From: Pseudomonas entomophila | GTDB taxonomy: Bacteria > Pseudomonadota > Gammaproteobacteria > Pseudomonadales > Pseudomonadaceae | DNA length: 64,000 nucleotides | Assembly (NCBI RefSeq): GCF_029193575.1 | Contig: NZ_JARGCS010000040.1 | Span: 1 to 64,000 of the forward strand | Direction: 5' to 3' | In this document: positions 8,219 to 17,269 of the stretch, piece by piece | Position numbering within the stretch: the first letter of the stretch is position 1 | Layout of the letters: every line of letters begins with the position of its first letter | Program-made: the position numbers and the translations under genes | Notes under the pieces: model-generated | What the model was told of the DNA's origin: nothing | The model's database searches: none | The model's input: only the letters and a program-made list of their open reading frames with translations

Positions 8219-9472
8219 ATGACAACGGACAAGAAAAGCCACCTCCCACTCGACGGCGTACGCGTGCTCGACCTTTCCCGGGTATTGGCCGGGCCGTGGT
8301 GCACCCAGATCCTCGGGGACTTCGGTGCCGACGTGGCCAAGATCGAGCTGCGTGGCATCGGTGATGACACGCGCGCCTGGGGGCCACCCTTCCTGCCGGC
8401 GGAGGACGAAGCCGCCAGCGGCCCCGGAGAAAGCGCTTATTACCTGGGGTGCAACCGCAGCAAGCGTTCGGTGGCGGTGGACATGGCGACCGCCGAAGGC
8501 GCGGCGCTGATTCGGCGGATGGCGGCGCAGGCCGACGTATTGGTCGAGAACTTCCGCGTCGGCGGCTTGAAAAAGTTCGGCCTGGACTACGCCAGCCTGC
8601 GCGAGCTGAACCCCCGCCTGGTCTATTGCTCGATCACAGGGTTTGGCCAGGACGGCCCCTATGCCGAACGCGGCGGCTATGACTTCGTGGCCCAGGCGAT
8701 GGGCGGGCTGATGAGCATCACCGGCGACAAGCACGGCGACCCCACCAAGGTGGGCGTGGCCATCACCGACCTTTCGACCGGCATCTACGCCACCCTCTCG
8801 GTGCTGCTCGCCCTGCGTCACGCAGAGGCCACGGGTGTCGGCCAGCACATCGACTGCTCGCTGCTCGATACCCAGATGAGCATGCTCGCCAACCAGGCCA
8901 TGAGCTGGCTGGTCGGCGGCGTCGTGCCGGGGCGCCTGGGCAATGCGCACCCGACGGTGGTGCCTTACCGCACCTTCGAGGCGCTGGACGGTTCGCTGGT
9001 GGTGGCGGTCGGCAACGACAGTCAGTTCCGCGCCCTGTGCCACGCCCTGCAACGCCCGGACCTGGGCAGCGACCCGCGCTATATGCGCAATGCCGACCGG
9101 GTGAGCCACCGCGACACCCTCGAGCAGGCCTTGCAAGCGGAATTCGGCCAATGGCAACGCAGCGCGTTGATCGAACTGCTGGTCGAGGCCAAGGTGCCGG
9201 CCGGCCCGGTGAACAGCATCGACCAGGTGTTCCAGGACCCCTTCGCCGAGGCCCGTCGGGTCGTGCATCGCTTCACCCGCGAAGACGGCGTCTCGGTGCC
9301 CACCCTGGCGTTCCCCGGCAAGCTGTCGGTCACCCCGCCCCAGTACCGGCTGCCACCGCCGCGCCTGGGCGAACATACCCACGAGGTGCTGCGCGACTGG
9401 TTGCAACTGACCCCCGCCGACCTCGAGCAACTGGCCCAGAGCCAGGTCATCGCCGACCGCACGGGTTCCTGA
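8219..9472 (+). CDS. Family III CoA-transferase (CaiB/BaiF, formyl-CoA transferase-like)
   Basis: This 417-residue family III CoA-transferase activates a carboxylic acid by moving CoA from a donor such as succinyl-CoA. It shows DGVRVLDLSRVLAGPWCTQ, a catalytic Asp in RGGYDFVAQAMGG, the ADVLVENFRVG segment, and the late EAKVPAGPVNS motif. The ATG at 8219 is the first that fits the family; upstream codons in frame belong to the control region. It is transcribed divergently from the hydratase/dehydrogenase operon and upstream of the IclR gene, so it probably supplies the CoA thioester that the operon degrades. Itaconate, mesaconate or a larger dicarboxylate are candidate substrates by context. 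Confidence 0.88.
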   Translation: MTTDKKSHLPLDGVRVLDLSRVLAGPWCTQILGDFGADVAKIELRGIGDDTRAWGPPFLPAEDEAASGPGESAYYLGCNRSKRSVAVDMATAEGAALIRRMAAQADVLVENFRVGGLKKFGLDYASLRELNPRLVYCSITGFGQDGPYAERGGYDFVAQAMGGLMSITGDKHGDPTKVGVAITDLSTGIYATLSVLLALRHAEATGVGQHIDCSLLDTQMSMLANQAMSWLVGGVVPGRLGNAHPTVVPYRTFEALDGSLVVAVGNDSQFRALCHALQRPDLGSDPRYMRNADRVSHRDTLEQALQAEFGQWQRSALIELLVEAKVPAGPVNSIDQVFQDPFAEARRVVHRFTREDGVSVPTLAFPGKLSVTPPQYRLPPPRLGEHTHEVLRDWLQLTPADLEQLAQSQVIADRTGS

Positions 9473-9644
9473 AGCCCGTTGCGGCTGGGCGTACGCCCTT
9501 GCGCAAGCCACGTGCCTGCGCAGCGGCGTATCGCTGGAGGAGCCGAGCGGGAAAGTGCTAATCTCGCCCGATCATCGATCCCGTCATTCCTCGGCGCCCC
9601 ATGAGGCCGCCGAGGCTTGGGCACATGGCACATAAGGGCAATAC

Positions 9645-10457
9645 GTGGCAGACACCCCAGTCAGATCCTTCAAACCGGTAGAGGCCGTCAGTCGCGCGCT
9701 CAACGTGCTGCGCGTGGTCAACGAGGAGAGACAGTCCACGGTCGCCTCCATCCACCGTCAAACCGGGCTGGACAAAGCGACCATCGTGCGCATGCTGGAG
9801 ACCCTGGGGCACGAGGGCTACGTGGCGCGAGACCCTGAGCGGGCGGTGTACTACCCCACCGCCAGGACCCTGCTGCTGAGCCAGGGCTTCGAGTCCTCGC
9901 GTTGGATCGCCAGCGTCGCCGAGTCGACGCTTTCGCGTTTTCGCAATGCCATCGGCTGGCCTTCGGACATCGCCCTGTTCGACCGCGACGCCATGGTCGT
10001 GGTGCAGACCTCGCGCGGCTCTGGCCCGCTGTCGTTCAACCGTCAGCCAGGCTTCCGCTCGCCGATGCTGGTGACCTCGATCGGCCTGACCTACCTGGCG
10101 TTCTGCGACCGCAACGAGCGCGAGCGCATCATCGAACGACTGGCCGACAGCCCTGAAGAGTGGAATGACCTGGCCCGCCAACCGCAACGCCTGGCCACGA
10201 TACTCGACGAGGTGCGCGAGCAAGGTTATGCGGTGATGGGAGCGGACTATTCCGAGAAGGTATTCTCCGGCAACGTCTGGGCCATCGGTGTGCCGGTGAT
10301 CCAGGGTGAAAAGCTGTTTGCGACGATGAACATCATGCTGCTCAAGAGTGCCGTGAGCCTCGATGAAGCGCGCCAGAACCTGCTGCCCATGCTGCTCGAA
10401 ACCGCGGCTGAGATCGCCGGTAATCTGGCCAGTTCGCAAACGGCCTGCGCCCGATAG
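9645..10457 (+). CDS. IclR-family transcriptional regulator of the CoA-catabolic cluster
   Basis: This 270-residue IclR-type regulator has an N-terminal winged HTH at about residues 10-75 (KPVEAVSRALNVLRVVN, then GLDKATIVRMLETL) and a C-terminal effector domain with GYAVMGADYSEKVFSGNVWAIGVPV. It starts at GTG 9645 after an AAGGG stretch. It follows the CoA-transferase by 172 bases in the same direction. IclR regulators often control nearby aromatic or dicarboxylate genes, and the dyad at 8048-8078 is a natural target. Whether it activates or represses cannot be told. Confidence 0.9.
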   Translation: MADTPVRSFKPVEAVSRALNVLRVVNEERQSTVASIHRQTGLDKATIVRMLETLGHEGYVARDPERAVYYPTARTLLLSQGFESSRWIASVAESTLSRFRNAIGWPSDIALFDRDAMVVVQTSRGSGPLSFNRQPGFRSPMLVTSIGLTYLAFCDRNERERIIERLADSPEEWNDLARQPQRLATILDEVREQGYAVMGADYSEKVFSGNVWAIGVPVIQGEKLFATMNIMLLKSAVSLDEARQNLLPMLLETAAEIAGNLASSQTACAR

Positions 10458-10575
10458 GGCGCGCCGCGTCACGCGAACGACGGGCTGCTCCTGGTGCTGG
10501 CGCAGCCGCTGAAGCGCTCGATGAAGCCAGCGGAGCACGGGTAACAAGGGCTTGCTGGACAGGTTATCGGCAAAG

Positions 10576-10594
10576 TGGTTGTATGAGGCAACCA
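10576..10594. promoter_or_regulatory. Inverted repeat upstream of the MarR-GNAT gene
   Basis: Perfect arms TGGTTG and CAACCA with a 7-base spacer end about 20 bases before the ATG at 10614. The size and position suit an autoregulatory MarR operator. Inference only. Confidence 0.45.
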
Positions 10595-10613
10595 TTCGAC
10601 GAGGCCTCCACCC

Positions 10614-11585
10614 ATGACGCTCCACGCCCCTTTGGTCGAAGCCATCCGCTGCGCCTCCCGCACCCTGGTCCGTGAACTGGGCTTCATGCGCGCCACCCTC
10701 GCCGACACCCCTTACTCCGCCTCCGCCGTGCACGCCCTGCTGGAAATCGACGCCGGCCACGCCAGCAGCGCTGCGCAGTTGGTCCACACCCTGGGCCTGG
10801 ACAAATCCAGCGTCAGCCGCATGCTCGGCAAGCTGATTGCCGCCGGCGAGTTGCAGGAGGCGGCCGGGGAGGGCGATGCGCGGGTCAAGCACCTGCTGTT
10901 GACGCCCCAGGGCCGGCAGACCGTCGCGCATATCCACCGTTTCGGCCGGGCCCAGGTCGGCGCGGCGCTGGAGCACCTCAACCCCAGCGAGCGACAGGCG
11001 GTCGCCCAAGGCCTGGGTGCCTATGCGCGTGCTTTGAGCGTGTGCCGGCAGGGGCCTGCCGATGCGCCAGCCGACACCGTTGAGATCAGCGCAGGCTACC
11101 AACCTGGGCTGATCGGCCGCATCAGCGAGATGCACGGGCAGTTCTACGCCCGCCACTGGGGCTTCGGCGCGTTCTTCGAAAGCCAGGTCGCCAGCGGCCT
11201 GGCGGAATTCGTCGGGCGCCTCGAGCACCCCGGCAACCAGGTCTGGGTGGCCACGTTGAACGGCCGCATCGTCGGCTCGGTGGCCATCGACGGCCAGCAC
11301 CCCGGCAACCACGCCCACCTGCGCTGGTTCATCCTCGACGACGGTTGCCGCGGCAGCGGGGTGGGGCGGCGCTTGCTGGCGCAGGCGTTGGCGTTCTGCG
11401 ACGCGCAGCGGTTCGAGGCGGTGCGGCTGTGGACGTTCAAGGGGCTGGACGCGGCGCGGCGGTTGTACGAAGCCCATGGCTTCGTGCTGGTCAGCGAGGC
11501 GCCGGGCAGCCAATGGGGGCGGGAGGTGGTCGAGCAGCAGTTCACCCGTCAGGCGACGCAGTCGAACCCTGCGGGCGAGGGGTAG
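10614..11585 (+). CDS. MarR-GNAT fusion: MarR-type HTH regulator with acetyltransferase domain
   Basis: This 323-residue protein joins a MarR winged HTH (about residues 25-135, with SAAQLVHTLGLDKSSVSRML) to a GNAT domain (about 155-310). The acetyl-CoA loop is visible as CRGSGVGRRLLAQAL, and the C-terminal ARRLYEAHGFVLV is the usual last GNAT motif. The domain order matches the known MarR-GNAT family. Whether the acetyltransferase modifies a small molecule, a protein or itself is unknown. The gene stands alone between the IclR gene and a small Cys-containing ORF. Confidence 0.88.
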   Translation: MTLHAPLVEAIRCASRTLVRELGFMRATLADTPYSASAVHALLEIDAGHASSAAQLVHTLGLDKSSVSRMLGKLIAAGELQEAAGEGDARVKHLLLTPQGRQTVAHIHRFGRAQVGAALEHLNPSERQAVAQGLGAYARALSVCRQGPADAPADTVEISAGYQPGLIGRISEMHGQFYARHWGFGAFFESQVASGLAEFVGRLEHPGNQVWVATLNGRIVGSVAIDGQHPGNHAHLRWFILDDGCRGSGVGRRLLAQALAFCDAQRFEAVRLWTFKGLDAARRLYEAHGFVLVSEAPGSQWGREVVEQQFTRQATQSNPAGEG

Positions 11586-11673
11586 TCGAATCAGAGACTG
11601 GCGCTGTGACCTTTCACGCCCCATCTGCCACGGCGCCACGCCCCCATTCGCTAGCCGCGAAGGAGATGCACAG

Positions 11674-11958
11674 ATGGTGACTCACTACAGAACCGCCGGG
11701 CACCTGGCCTGTGGCCGTCAAGGCGACAGCCTGGTTTCCACCGCCGAACTGGCGCGGGTGAAGTGCCGCAGCTGCCGCAACACCGAGGCCTTCAAGGAGG
11801 CGCGCCGCAGCAAGCGCAACGCGGCGCGGCGGGCGTCGCGCAAGGCCAAGGCCGGCCATGCGGCGCTGGACTGGCGCAATGGCTGGATCGCGCGGCTCAG
11901 CGAAATGGCCGGCCGCCAGCGCCTGCCGCGGGGCTTCGGCGACCAGCCGTTCGTCTAG
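11674..11958 (+). CDS. Small basic hypothetical protein with a Cys motif
   Basis: This 94-residue product starts MVTHYRTAGHLACG. It has a Cys near residue 13 and a CRSC pair near 31-34, which could form a small zinc knuckle. A very basic stretch follows (RRSKRNAARRASRKAKAG), suggesting nucleic-acid binding. A good AGGAG lies 8 bases before the ATG. I do not recognise a named family. The stop codon overlaps that of sitD on the opposite strand, so the two genes converge with no intergenic space. Confidence 0.65.
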   Translation: MVTHYRTAGHLACGRQGDSLVSTAELARVKCRSCRNTEAFKEARRSKRNAARRASRKAKAGHAALDWRNGWIARLSEMAGRQRLPRGFGDQPFV

Positions 11959-12779
11959 CCGCGGCGGCTGCGGGTGGTGAGGGCCATCACCGCGATGAAC
12001 TGCACCGCCAGCACCAGCACGATGGTCGGCGCGGGCGCGCTGTCGAGGTAGAACGACAGGTACACGCCCGCGAAGGCCGACACCAGCGAAACGCCCGTGG
12101 CCACCCAGAGCATGGCGCCGAAGCGCCGCGTGAGCAGGGCGGCGATGGCGCCGGGGGAAATCAGCAGGGCGATCGCCAGGATGATCCCGGCAGCCTTCAG
12201 CGCGCCGACCACGGCCAGGGAAATCAGACACAGCAACCCGTAGTGCAGCAGGCCCACGGGCAGGCCGATGGCGGCGGCCTGCACGGGGTCGAAGGTGTGC
12301 AGCATGAAGTCCTTCCACTTGGCGCCGATCACTCCGGCGATCAAGGCGGCGATGGCGGCGGAGCCGAGGATGTCTTCGACGGAGGCGCCGAGGATGTCGC
12401 CGAACAGGATGTGGTCCAGGTGCACGTCGGACTGGATCTTCACGTACAGCACCAGCCCCAGGCCGAACATGCCCGAATACACCACGCCCATCACCGTGTC
12501 CTGCTTGATGCGGCTGTTGTTCTTCAAATAGCCGGTGCTGACGGCGCAGAACATGCCGGCGACGAAGGCGCCGATGGCGAAGGGGATGTTGAGGATGTAG
12601 GCGATCACCACGCCGGGAAACACCGCGTGGGAAATGGCGTCGCCCAGCAGCGCCCAGCCCTTGAGCACCAGGTAGCACGACAGCAAGGCCATGGGCACGG
12701 CGATGACCATGGCGATCACCAGGGCGTTGACCATGAAGTCGAAGCGAAACGGCTCCAGCAGCAGTTGCAGCGTGGTCAT
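11955..12779 (-). CDS. sitD: Mn/Fe ABC transporter, second permease
   Basis: This 274-residue inner-membrane permease of the ABC-3 (metal) family has about eight hydrophobic segments. Conserved pieces include SCYLVLKGWALLGDAISHAVFPG and the late ALLISPGAIAALL. It pairs with SitC as the two channel subunits of a manganese/iron importer. The ATG at 12779 overlaps the sitC stop in an ATGA junction, which decides the start over longer in-frame extensions. It is the last gene of the four-gene operon. Confidence 0.9.
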   Translation of the reverse strand: MTTLQLLLEPFRFDFMVNALVIAMVIAVPMALLSCYLVLKGWALLGDAISHAVFPGVVIAYILNIPFAIGAFVAGMFCAVSTGYLKNNSRIKQDTVMGVVYSGMFGLGLVLYVKIQSDVHLDHILFGDILGASVEDILGSAAIAALIAGVIGAKWKDFMLHTFDPVQAAAIGLPVGLLHYGLLCLISLAVVGALKAAGIILAIALLISPGAIAALLTRRFGAMLWVATGVSLVSAFAGVYLSFYLDSAPAPTIVLVLAVQFIAVMALTTRSRRG

Positions 12780-13636
12780 GGCGTCACCCCCAGGGCCAGG
12801 CGCGCGCGGCGGCGGGCGGCGAGCAGGCCGTGTTTCGGCGCCCAGACGAACGCCAGCAGGAACAGCGCCGTCTGCAGCACCACGATGACCCCGCCGGTGG
12901 CGCCGTCGAGGTAGTAGCTGAGGTAGGTGCCGACGAAGCAACTGAGGGTGCCGATGGTCACGGCGATCAGCAGCAGGCGTGGGAAACGGTCGCTGAGCAG
13001 GTAGGCGGTGGCCCCGGGGGTGATGACCATGCAGATCACCAGGAACGCGCCCACCGTCTGCAACGCGGCCACGGTGCAGGCCGAGAGCAGGGTGAAGAAG
13101 GTGAGCTTGAGCAGGGTGGGGTTCAGGCCGGTGAAGCGGGCGTGGTCTTCGTCGAAGAAGGTCACCATCAGGTCGCGCCACTTGAGCAGCAGCACCGTCA
13201 GTGAGACCACGCCGATCAGCGCCAGTTGCAGGGTGTCGCCGGGGGTGATGGCGAGGATGTTGCCGAGCACGATGGTCTGGATGTTCACCGAGGTCGGCGA
13301 CAGCGAGACCATGAACAGCCCCAGGCCGAAGAACGAGGTGAAGATCAGCCCGATGATCACGTCCTCCTTGAGCTTGCTGCGCTGGTTGAGGAACAGCATC
13401 GCCGCCGAGGCCAGGCCGCCGGCGAAGAACGCGCCGACCGAGAACGGCAGGCCGATCATGTAGGCGCCGGCCACGCCCGGCACGATCGAGTGCGACAGCG
13501 CATCGCCGATCAGCGACCAGCCCTTGAGCATCAGGTAGCACGACAGGAAGGCGCACACGCCACCGATCAGCGACGACACCCACAGGGCATTGCGCATGTA
13601 GCCGTAGGCGAAGGGTTCGAGCAGCAGTTCGATCAT
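12776..13636 (-). CDS. sitC: Mn/Fe ABC transporter, first permease
   Basis: This 286-residue ABC-3 family permease begins MIELLLEPFAYGYM and is the usual length. The segments CYLMLKGWSLIGDALSHS and VICMVITPGATAYLL match SitC/YfeC proteins. Its start overlaps the sitB stop by 4 bases and its stop overlaps the sitD start, so translation of the operon is tightly coupled. It acts in the cytoplasmic membrane with SitD, driven by SitB. Confidence 0.9.
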   Translation of the reverse strand: MIELLLEPFAYGYMRNALWVSSLIGGVCAFLSCYLMLKGWSLIGDALSHSIVPGVAGAYMIGLPFSVGAFFAGGLASAAMLFLNQRSKLKEDVIIGLIFTSFFGLGLFMVSLSPTSVNIQTIVLGNILAITPGDTLQLALIGVVSLTVLLLKWRDLMVTFFDEDHARFTGLNPTLLKLTFFTLLSACTVAALQTVGAFLVICMVITPGATAYLLSDRFPRLLLIAVTIGTLSCFVGTYLSYYLDGATGGVIVVLQTALFLLAFVWAPKHGLLAARRRARLALGVTP

Positions 13637-14505
13637 GGCGCGGCCTCGCTGTCGGTCTCGCCGTCGCGGCGGGCGGGGATGCCGTTGCGCAGGATCAACG
13701 GGCGTTCGTCGTCGCTGAACACGCCCACCGGGTCGCGGGTGGTCTCGCTCGGTTGCAGCAGGGCGAAGTGGCGCAGCACACCGCCGAAGGCGCGCTCCAG
13801 GTTGGCCTGGGTGAACACTTCGTCGGTGGGGCCGTGGGCCAGCACGGTGCGCTTGATCAGCACCACGCGGTCGCAGAACTCGGGCACCGAGCCGAGGTTG
13901 TGGGTGGAGACGAGGATGATCCGGCCTTCGGCGCGCAGTTCGCGCAGCAGGTGGATGATCTGGTCTTCGGTCTTCACGTCGACGCCGGTGAACGGCTCGT
14001 CGAGCAGGATCACCTGGCTGTTCTGCGCCAGCGAGCGGGCGAGGAACACGCGCTTCTTCTGCCCGCCGGAGAGCTCGCCGATCTGCCGTTTGCGCAGCGC
14101 GCTCAGGTCGACCCGCGCCAGCGCCTGCGCCACGGCCTCGTGGTCGGCCTGGCGCGGGATGCGCAGTGGGCCCATGTGGCCGTAGCGGCCCATCATCACC
14201 ACGTCCTCGACCAGCACGGGGAAGTTCCAGTCCACTTCCTCGGTCTGCGGCACGTAGGCGGTGCAGTGGCGTTTCAGGGCTTGCTTGGCGGGCATGCCGA
14301 GCACCTGGATGTCGCCCTGGGCGAGCTTGACCAGGCCCATGATGGCCTTGAACAGGGTCGACTTGCCCGAGCCGTTGACGCCCACCAGTGCGGTGATGGT
14401 GCCGGTGGGAATCTGGAAGCTGGCGTCGTGCAAGGCCGTGTGGCCGTTGCGGTAGGTGACGCTGGCGCCTGTGACGACGATGCCGGGGAGCTGTGCCGGC
14501 ATCAT
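13633..14505 (-). CDS. sitB: Mn/Fe ABC transporter, ATP-binding protein
   Basis: This 290-residue ABC ATPase has Walker A (GVNGSGKST), the signature LSGGQKKRVFLARSLA, Walker B (VILLDEPF) and the switch His (STHN). The segment DWNFPVLVEDVVMMGRYGHMG is characteristic of SitB/YfeB. A C-terminal tail of about 40 residues beyond the family core is rich in charged residues. The ATG at 14505 overlaps the sitA stop. Two adjacent ATG codons make the start uncertain by one residue. Confidence 0.92.
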   Translation of the reverse strand: MMPAQLPGIVVTGASVTYRNGHTALHDASFQIPTGTITALVGVNGSGKSTLFKAIMGLVKLAQGDIQVLGMPAKQALKRHCTAYVPQTEEVDWNFPVLVEDVVMMGRYGHMGPLRIPRQADHEAVAQALARVDLSALRKRQIGELSGGQKKRVFLARSLAQNSQVILLDEPFTGVDVKTEDQIIHLLRELRAEGRIILVSTHNLGSVPEFCDRVVLIKRTVLAHGPTDEVFTQANLERAFGGVLRHFALLQPSETTRDPVGVFSDDERPLILRNGIPARRDGETDSEAAP

Positions 14506-15413
14506 GGCGTGGCGCCCTCGGCCAGGCCTTTGGCGAGGGTTTCGCAGGTCACCCGCAGCAGGTCGAGGTAGGTGGGCACGGGGCCGTCGGCGCCGCTGAG
14601 CGAGTCGACGTAGAGCACGCCGCCGTAGTGCGCCTGGGTTTCGGCGGCCACCTGGCGCGCCGGTTTGTCGGAGATGGTGCTTTCGCTGAACACTGCGGGA
14701 ATGCCGTTGGCCTTGACCGTGTCGATGACCTTGCGCACCTGTTGCGGGGTGCCTTGCTGGTCGGCGTTGATCGGCCACAGGTACAGCTCCTTCAGGCCGA
14801 AATCCCGCGCCAGGTAGGAAAACGCCCCTTCGCTGCTGACCAGCCAGCGCCGCTCGGCGGGGATGCTTGCCAACTGCGCGCGGATCGGCGCGATCACCGC
14901 TTCGATGCGCGCCTTGTAGGCTTCGGCGTTGCGAGTGTAGGTGGCGGCGTTGGCGGGGTCGTGCCGCACCAGGGCGTCGCGGATGTTATCCACATAGCGC
15001 AGCGCGTTGCGCGGCGACATCCAGGCGTGGGGGTTGGGCTTGCCGGTGTAGGGGCCTTCGCTGATGCTCATCGGCTCGATGCCCTCGGACACCACCACGC
15101 CGGGCACGCCGTCCAGGCGGTGGAAGAACTTCTCGAACCACAGCTCCAGGTTCAGGCCGTTCCACAGGATCAGCTGCGCGCCTTGGGCGCGGCGCAGGTC
15201 GCCGGGGGTGGGGGCGTAGTTGTGGATCTCGGCGCCGGGCTTGGTGATCGACTCGACGGTGGCGGCGTCACCGGCGACGTTGCGGGCCATGTCGGCGATG
15301 ACCGTGAAGGTGGTGACGGCCTTGAGTTTTTCCTGGGCGACGGCGGGCAAGGCGAACAGTAGCGTGCAGGCCAGGGCGGCGAGCAGCGTGCGCGGGGCGG
15401 GGAGGTTGAACAT
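14502..15413 (-). CDS. sitA: Mn/Fe ABC transporter, periplasmic metal-binding protein
   Basis: This 303-residue cluster A-I (TroA-like) metal-binding protein has a Sec signal peptide ending near LPAVAQE. The four metal ligands are visible: His in GAEIHNY, His in KPNPHAWMSP, Glu in VSSEGAFSY and Asp in VLYVDSLS. The His/His/Glu/Asp set fits Mn(II) or Fe(II), not zinc, and the sequence is very close to SitA/YfeA proteins. It is the first gene of the operon. The 119 bases upstream should carry the promoter, but I did not recognise a certain MntR or Fur site there. Confidence 0.93.
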   Translation of the reverse strand: MFNLPAPRTLLAALACTLLFALPAVAQEKLKAVTTFTVIADMARNVAGDAATVESITKPGAEIHNYAPTPGDLRRAQGAQLILWNGLNLELWFEKFFHRLDGVPGVVVSEGIEPMSISEGPYTGKPNPHAWMSPRNALRYVDNIRDALVRHDPANAATYTRNAEAYKARIEAVIAPIRAQLASIPAERRWLVSSEGAFSYLARDFGLKELYLWPINADQQGTPQQVRKVIDTVKANGIPAVFSESTISDKPARQVAAETQAHYGGVLYVDSLSGADGPVPTYLDLLRVTCETLAKGLAEGATP

Positions 15414-15532
15414 GGGGCCCTTCCAGATTCATGCAATGGCTTGCGATCAATTGGATCTGGCTATGTTCACGGAAGGTTTGCCGACTCTTGGTGTAGGAGG
15501 GTGGTCGGCTTGATGTAGGCGCAGCGTCGGCA

Positions 15533-17032
15533 CTATGACAAATACGTCTCCTGCGCACAATCCCGGCCCGGCGTCGCGGTGTGCGCTTCGATGGGCGGAT
15601 GGGGCGCGAACCAGCGCGGCCATGAGCTCTGGTGACGGCCGCCGACCTCGACGCAAGGGATCAGCCGTTCGCTCAAGACCGCCGCCTGGCCCACCGACAC
15701 GGCCGTGCGGTACTTGCGGCTGTGGATGCACTCGCGGTCGCCGAACTCGCAGCGGTTCAGTTGGGTGCCGCCGCAGGGGCCGTTGGCCAGGCCCTTGGGG
15801 CAGGTTTCCGGGCAGATGTAGAGGGTGTCTTCGAGGCGGCATTGGCCGCAGGTGTCGCAACCCACCAGCGGTCGCTTGAGGCTGCGTTCCACCCGGTGCA
15901 GCAGCTTCGCCGGGCCTGCGGCGGACCACACTGGGCGGCGCACGGCCCAGCCGAAGGCCTTGCTGAGCAGGGTCTGGCGGCTGAACAGCTGGTGGTGCAG
16001 GGCCGCCAGCAGGTGGTAACGGGCCTTTTCCTTGGCGCTGGCGCGCACCTCGCGCTGGCCCTGTTGCCAGGCGTGCGCGGGCGGGTGGAAGGTCACGTCG
16101 GGCACGCCGGGTATCCGCCAGGCGGCGTCCCAGGCGTGGCCCCATTGCTCCAGGGTTTCGAGGCGCGGCAGCCAGTGCTCCAGGGCCTGCTCCAGGGCGA
16201 GGAATGGTTCCAGTTCGTGGATGCCGGAGAGGTTGATGCCGGCATAGCCGAGCAGGCGCAGGCCGATCACCTGCAGGGCCAGGCGCTGGGTGGCGCGGTC
16301 CTGGGCGAAGGCCTTGGACACGCCGGCCTCGGCGGCCAGCAATGCGCGCATGCCGGGGCTGACGGTCACCCCGGCGACGTGGTCGAGCATCTTCGCGCGG
16401 CCCTCGGTCAGGGCCATGATGCAGGCGAGCATGGGCTTGGGGCTGGGCTGGCGCTGCATCCAGGCCATGGCCTCGCGGTACTTCTGGACGTCGAAGCCCA
16501 GTTGCAGGATCAGGAAGTCAGCGCCGGCGCTGAGCTTTTTCTCGGCCTTGAAGTACTGCGCGCCGCCTTCTTCCTCGCGGTACTTGAACGGGTTGAGCGC
16601 GGCGCCCAGCAGCCAGTCGGGGCGCGCTTGCCGCACGATGTGCAGTGCGCCGACCGATTCGAGGTAGCGCACCGGGCGCTGGCCGGGGGTGTGGCCGGGC
16701 AGGCGGTCGCCGGTGAGCAGCAGCAACTGGTCGAGGCCGGCGGCGTCCATGCGTGGGAGCTGGGCGAGCAGGTCCTGGCGTTCGCGGTCCTTGCCGGAGA
16801 AATGCAGCAGGGTGGGCACCGGGGTGGTGAAGCTGGCGCAGGCGTCCAGGGGCGAGAGGTCCAGGGGGCTGGCGACGCGGTCGCCGATGGACACCGCCAG
16901 CGGCCAGCCGCACAGGTGGGTGCGGGCCATGATCGCTTCGAGGGCGGCGAAGCGTTGGCTGTTGGGTTTGGGCACGAACTCCATGACGCAGACGAAGGTG
17001 CGGTCGTGCAGTGCGCGTTTCAGCGGGGTCAT
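15533..17032 (-). CDS. MetF-like methylenetetrahydrofolate reductase with Cys-rich C-terminal domain
   Basis: This product of about 499 residues has an N-terminal MetF-type TIM barrel (RTFVCVMEFVPKP, then LLLTGDRLPG and LILQLGFDVQKY) and a C-terminal MTHFR_C region. That region is Cys-rich: VGCDTCGQCRLEDTLYICPE is followed by ETCPKGLANGPCGG. In other bacteria the barrel and the Cys-rich part are separate (MetF and MetV); here they are one chain. The start is uncertain: 17032 gives MTPLKRALHD, and ATGs at 17065 and 17128 would add up to 32 residues with no better ribosome site. A methyl-donor or C1 role is likely, but the housekeeping metF is probably elsewhere. Confidence 0.75.
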   Translation of the reverse strand: MTPLKRALHDRTFVCVMEFVPKPNSQRFAALEAIMARTHLCGWPLAVSIGDRVASPLDLSPLDACASFTTPVPTLLHFSGKDRERQDLLAQLPRMDAAGLDQLLLLTGDRLPGHTPGQRPVRYLESVGALHIVRQARPDWLLGAALNPFKYREEEGGAQYFKAEKKLSAGADFLILQLGFDVQKYREAMAWMQRQPSPKPMLACIMALTEGRAKMLDHVAGVTVSPGMRALLAAEAGVSKAFAQDRATQRLALQVIGLRLLGYAGINLSGIHELEPFLALEQALEHWLPRLETLEQWGHAWDAAWRIPGVPDVTFHPPAHAWQQGQREVRASAKEKARYHLLAALHHQLFSRQTLLSKAFGWAVRRPVWSAAGPAKLLHRVERSLKRPLVGCDTCGQCRLEDTLYICPETCPKGLANGPCGGTQLNRCEFGDRECIHSRKYRTAVSVGQAAVLSERLIPCVEVGGRHQSSWPRWFAPHPPIEAHTATPGRDCAQETYLS

Positions 17033-17269
17033 GGGCGGCGGTACCGGGTTGGGGCAGGAGGCCATTGTGGGGGATAGGGTTGGGGTGGGCTTGTCCAAAA
17101 GCGTAGGGAATTGATTTGGATGAGACATTTTGCGGTGTTCATGCGGGCCCTGTCGCGGGTGCCCCTCAAGCTGTGCGGGGCACATCTGGAAACAATCCAA
17201 TCTTTGCCAGCTATTTCAGCATTTGCTTGCATGCCCGCTCCCAACCATGACGACAAGGAGTGTCAGGCA

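Noticed and set aside
1..9472. Naming the genes ict, ich and ccl
   Set aside because: Family membership fits, but the extra beta-oxidation genes and the IclR regulator differ from the known P. aeruginosa cluster, so the substrate is not proven.
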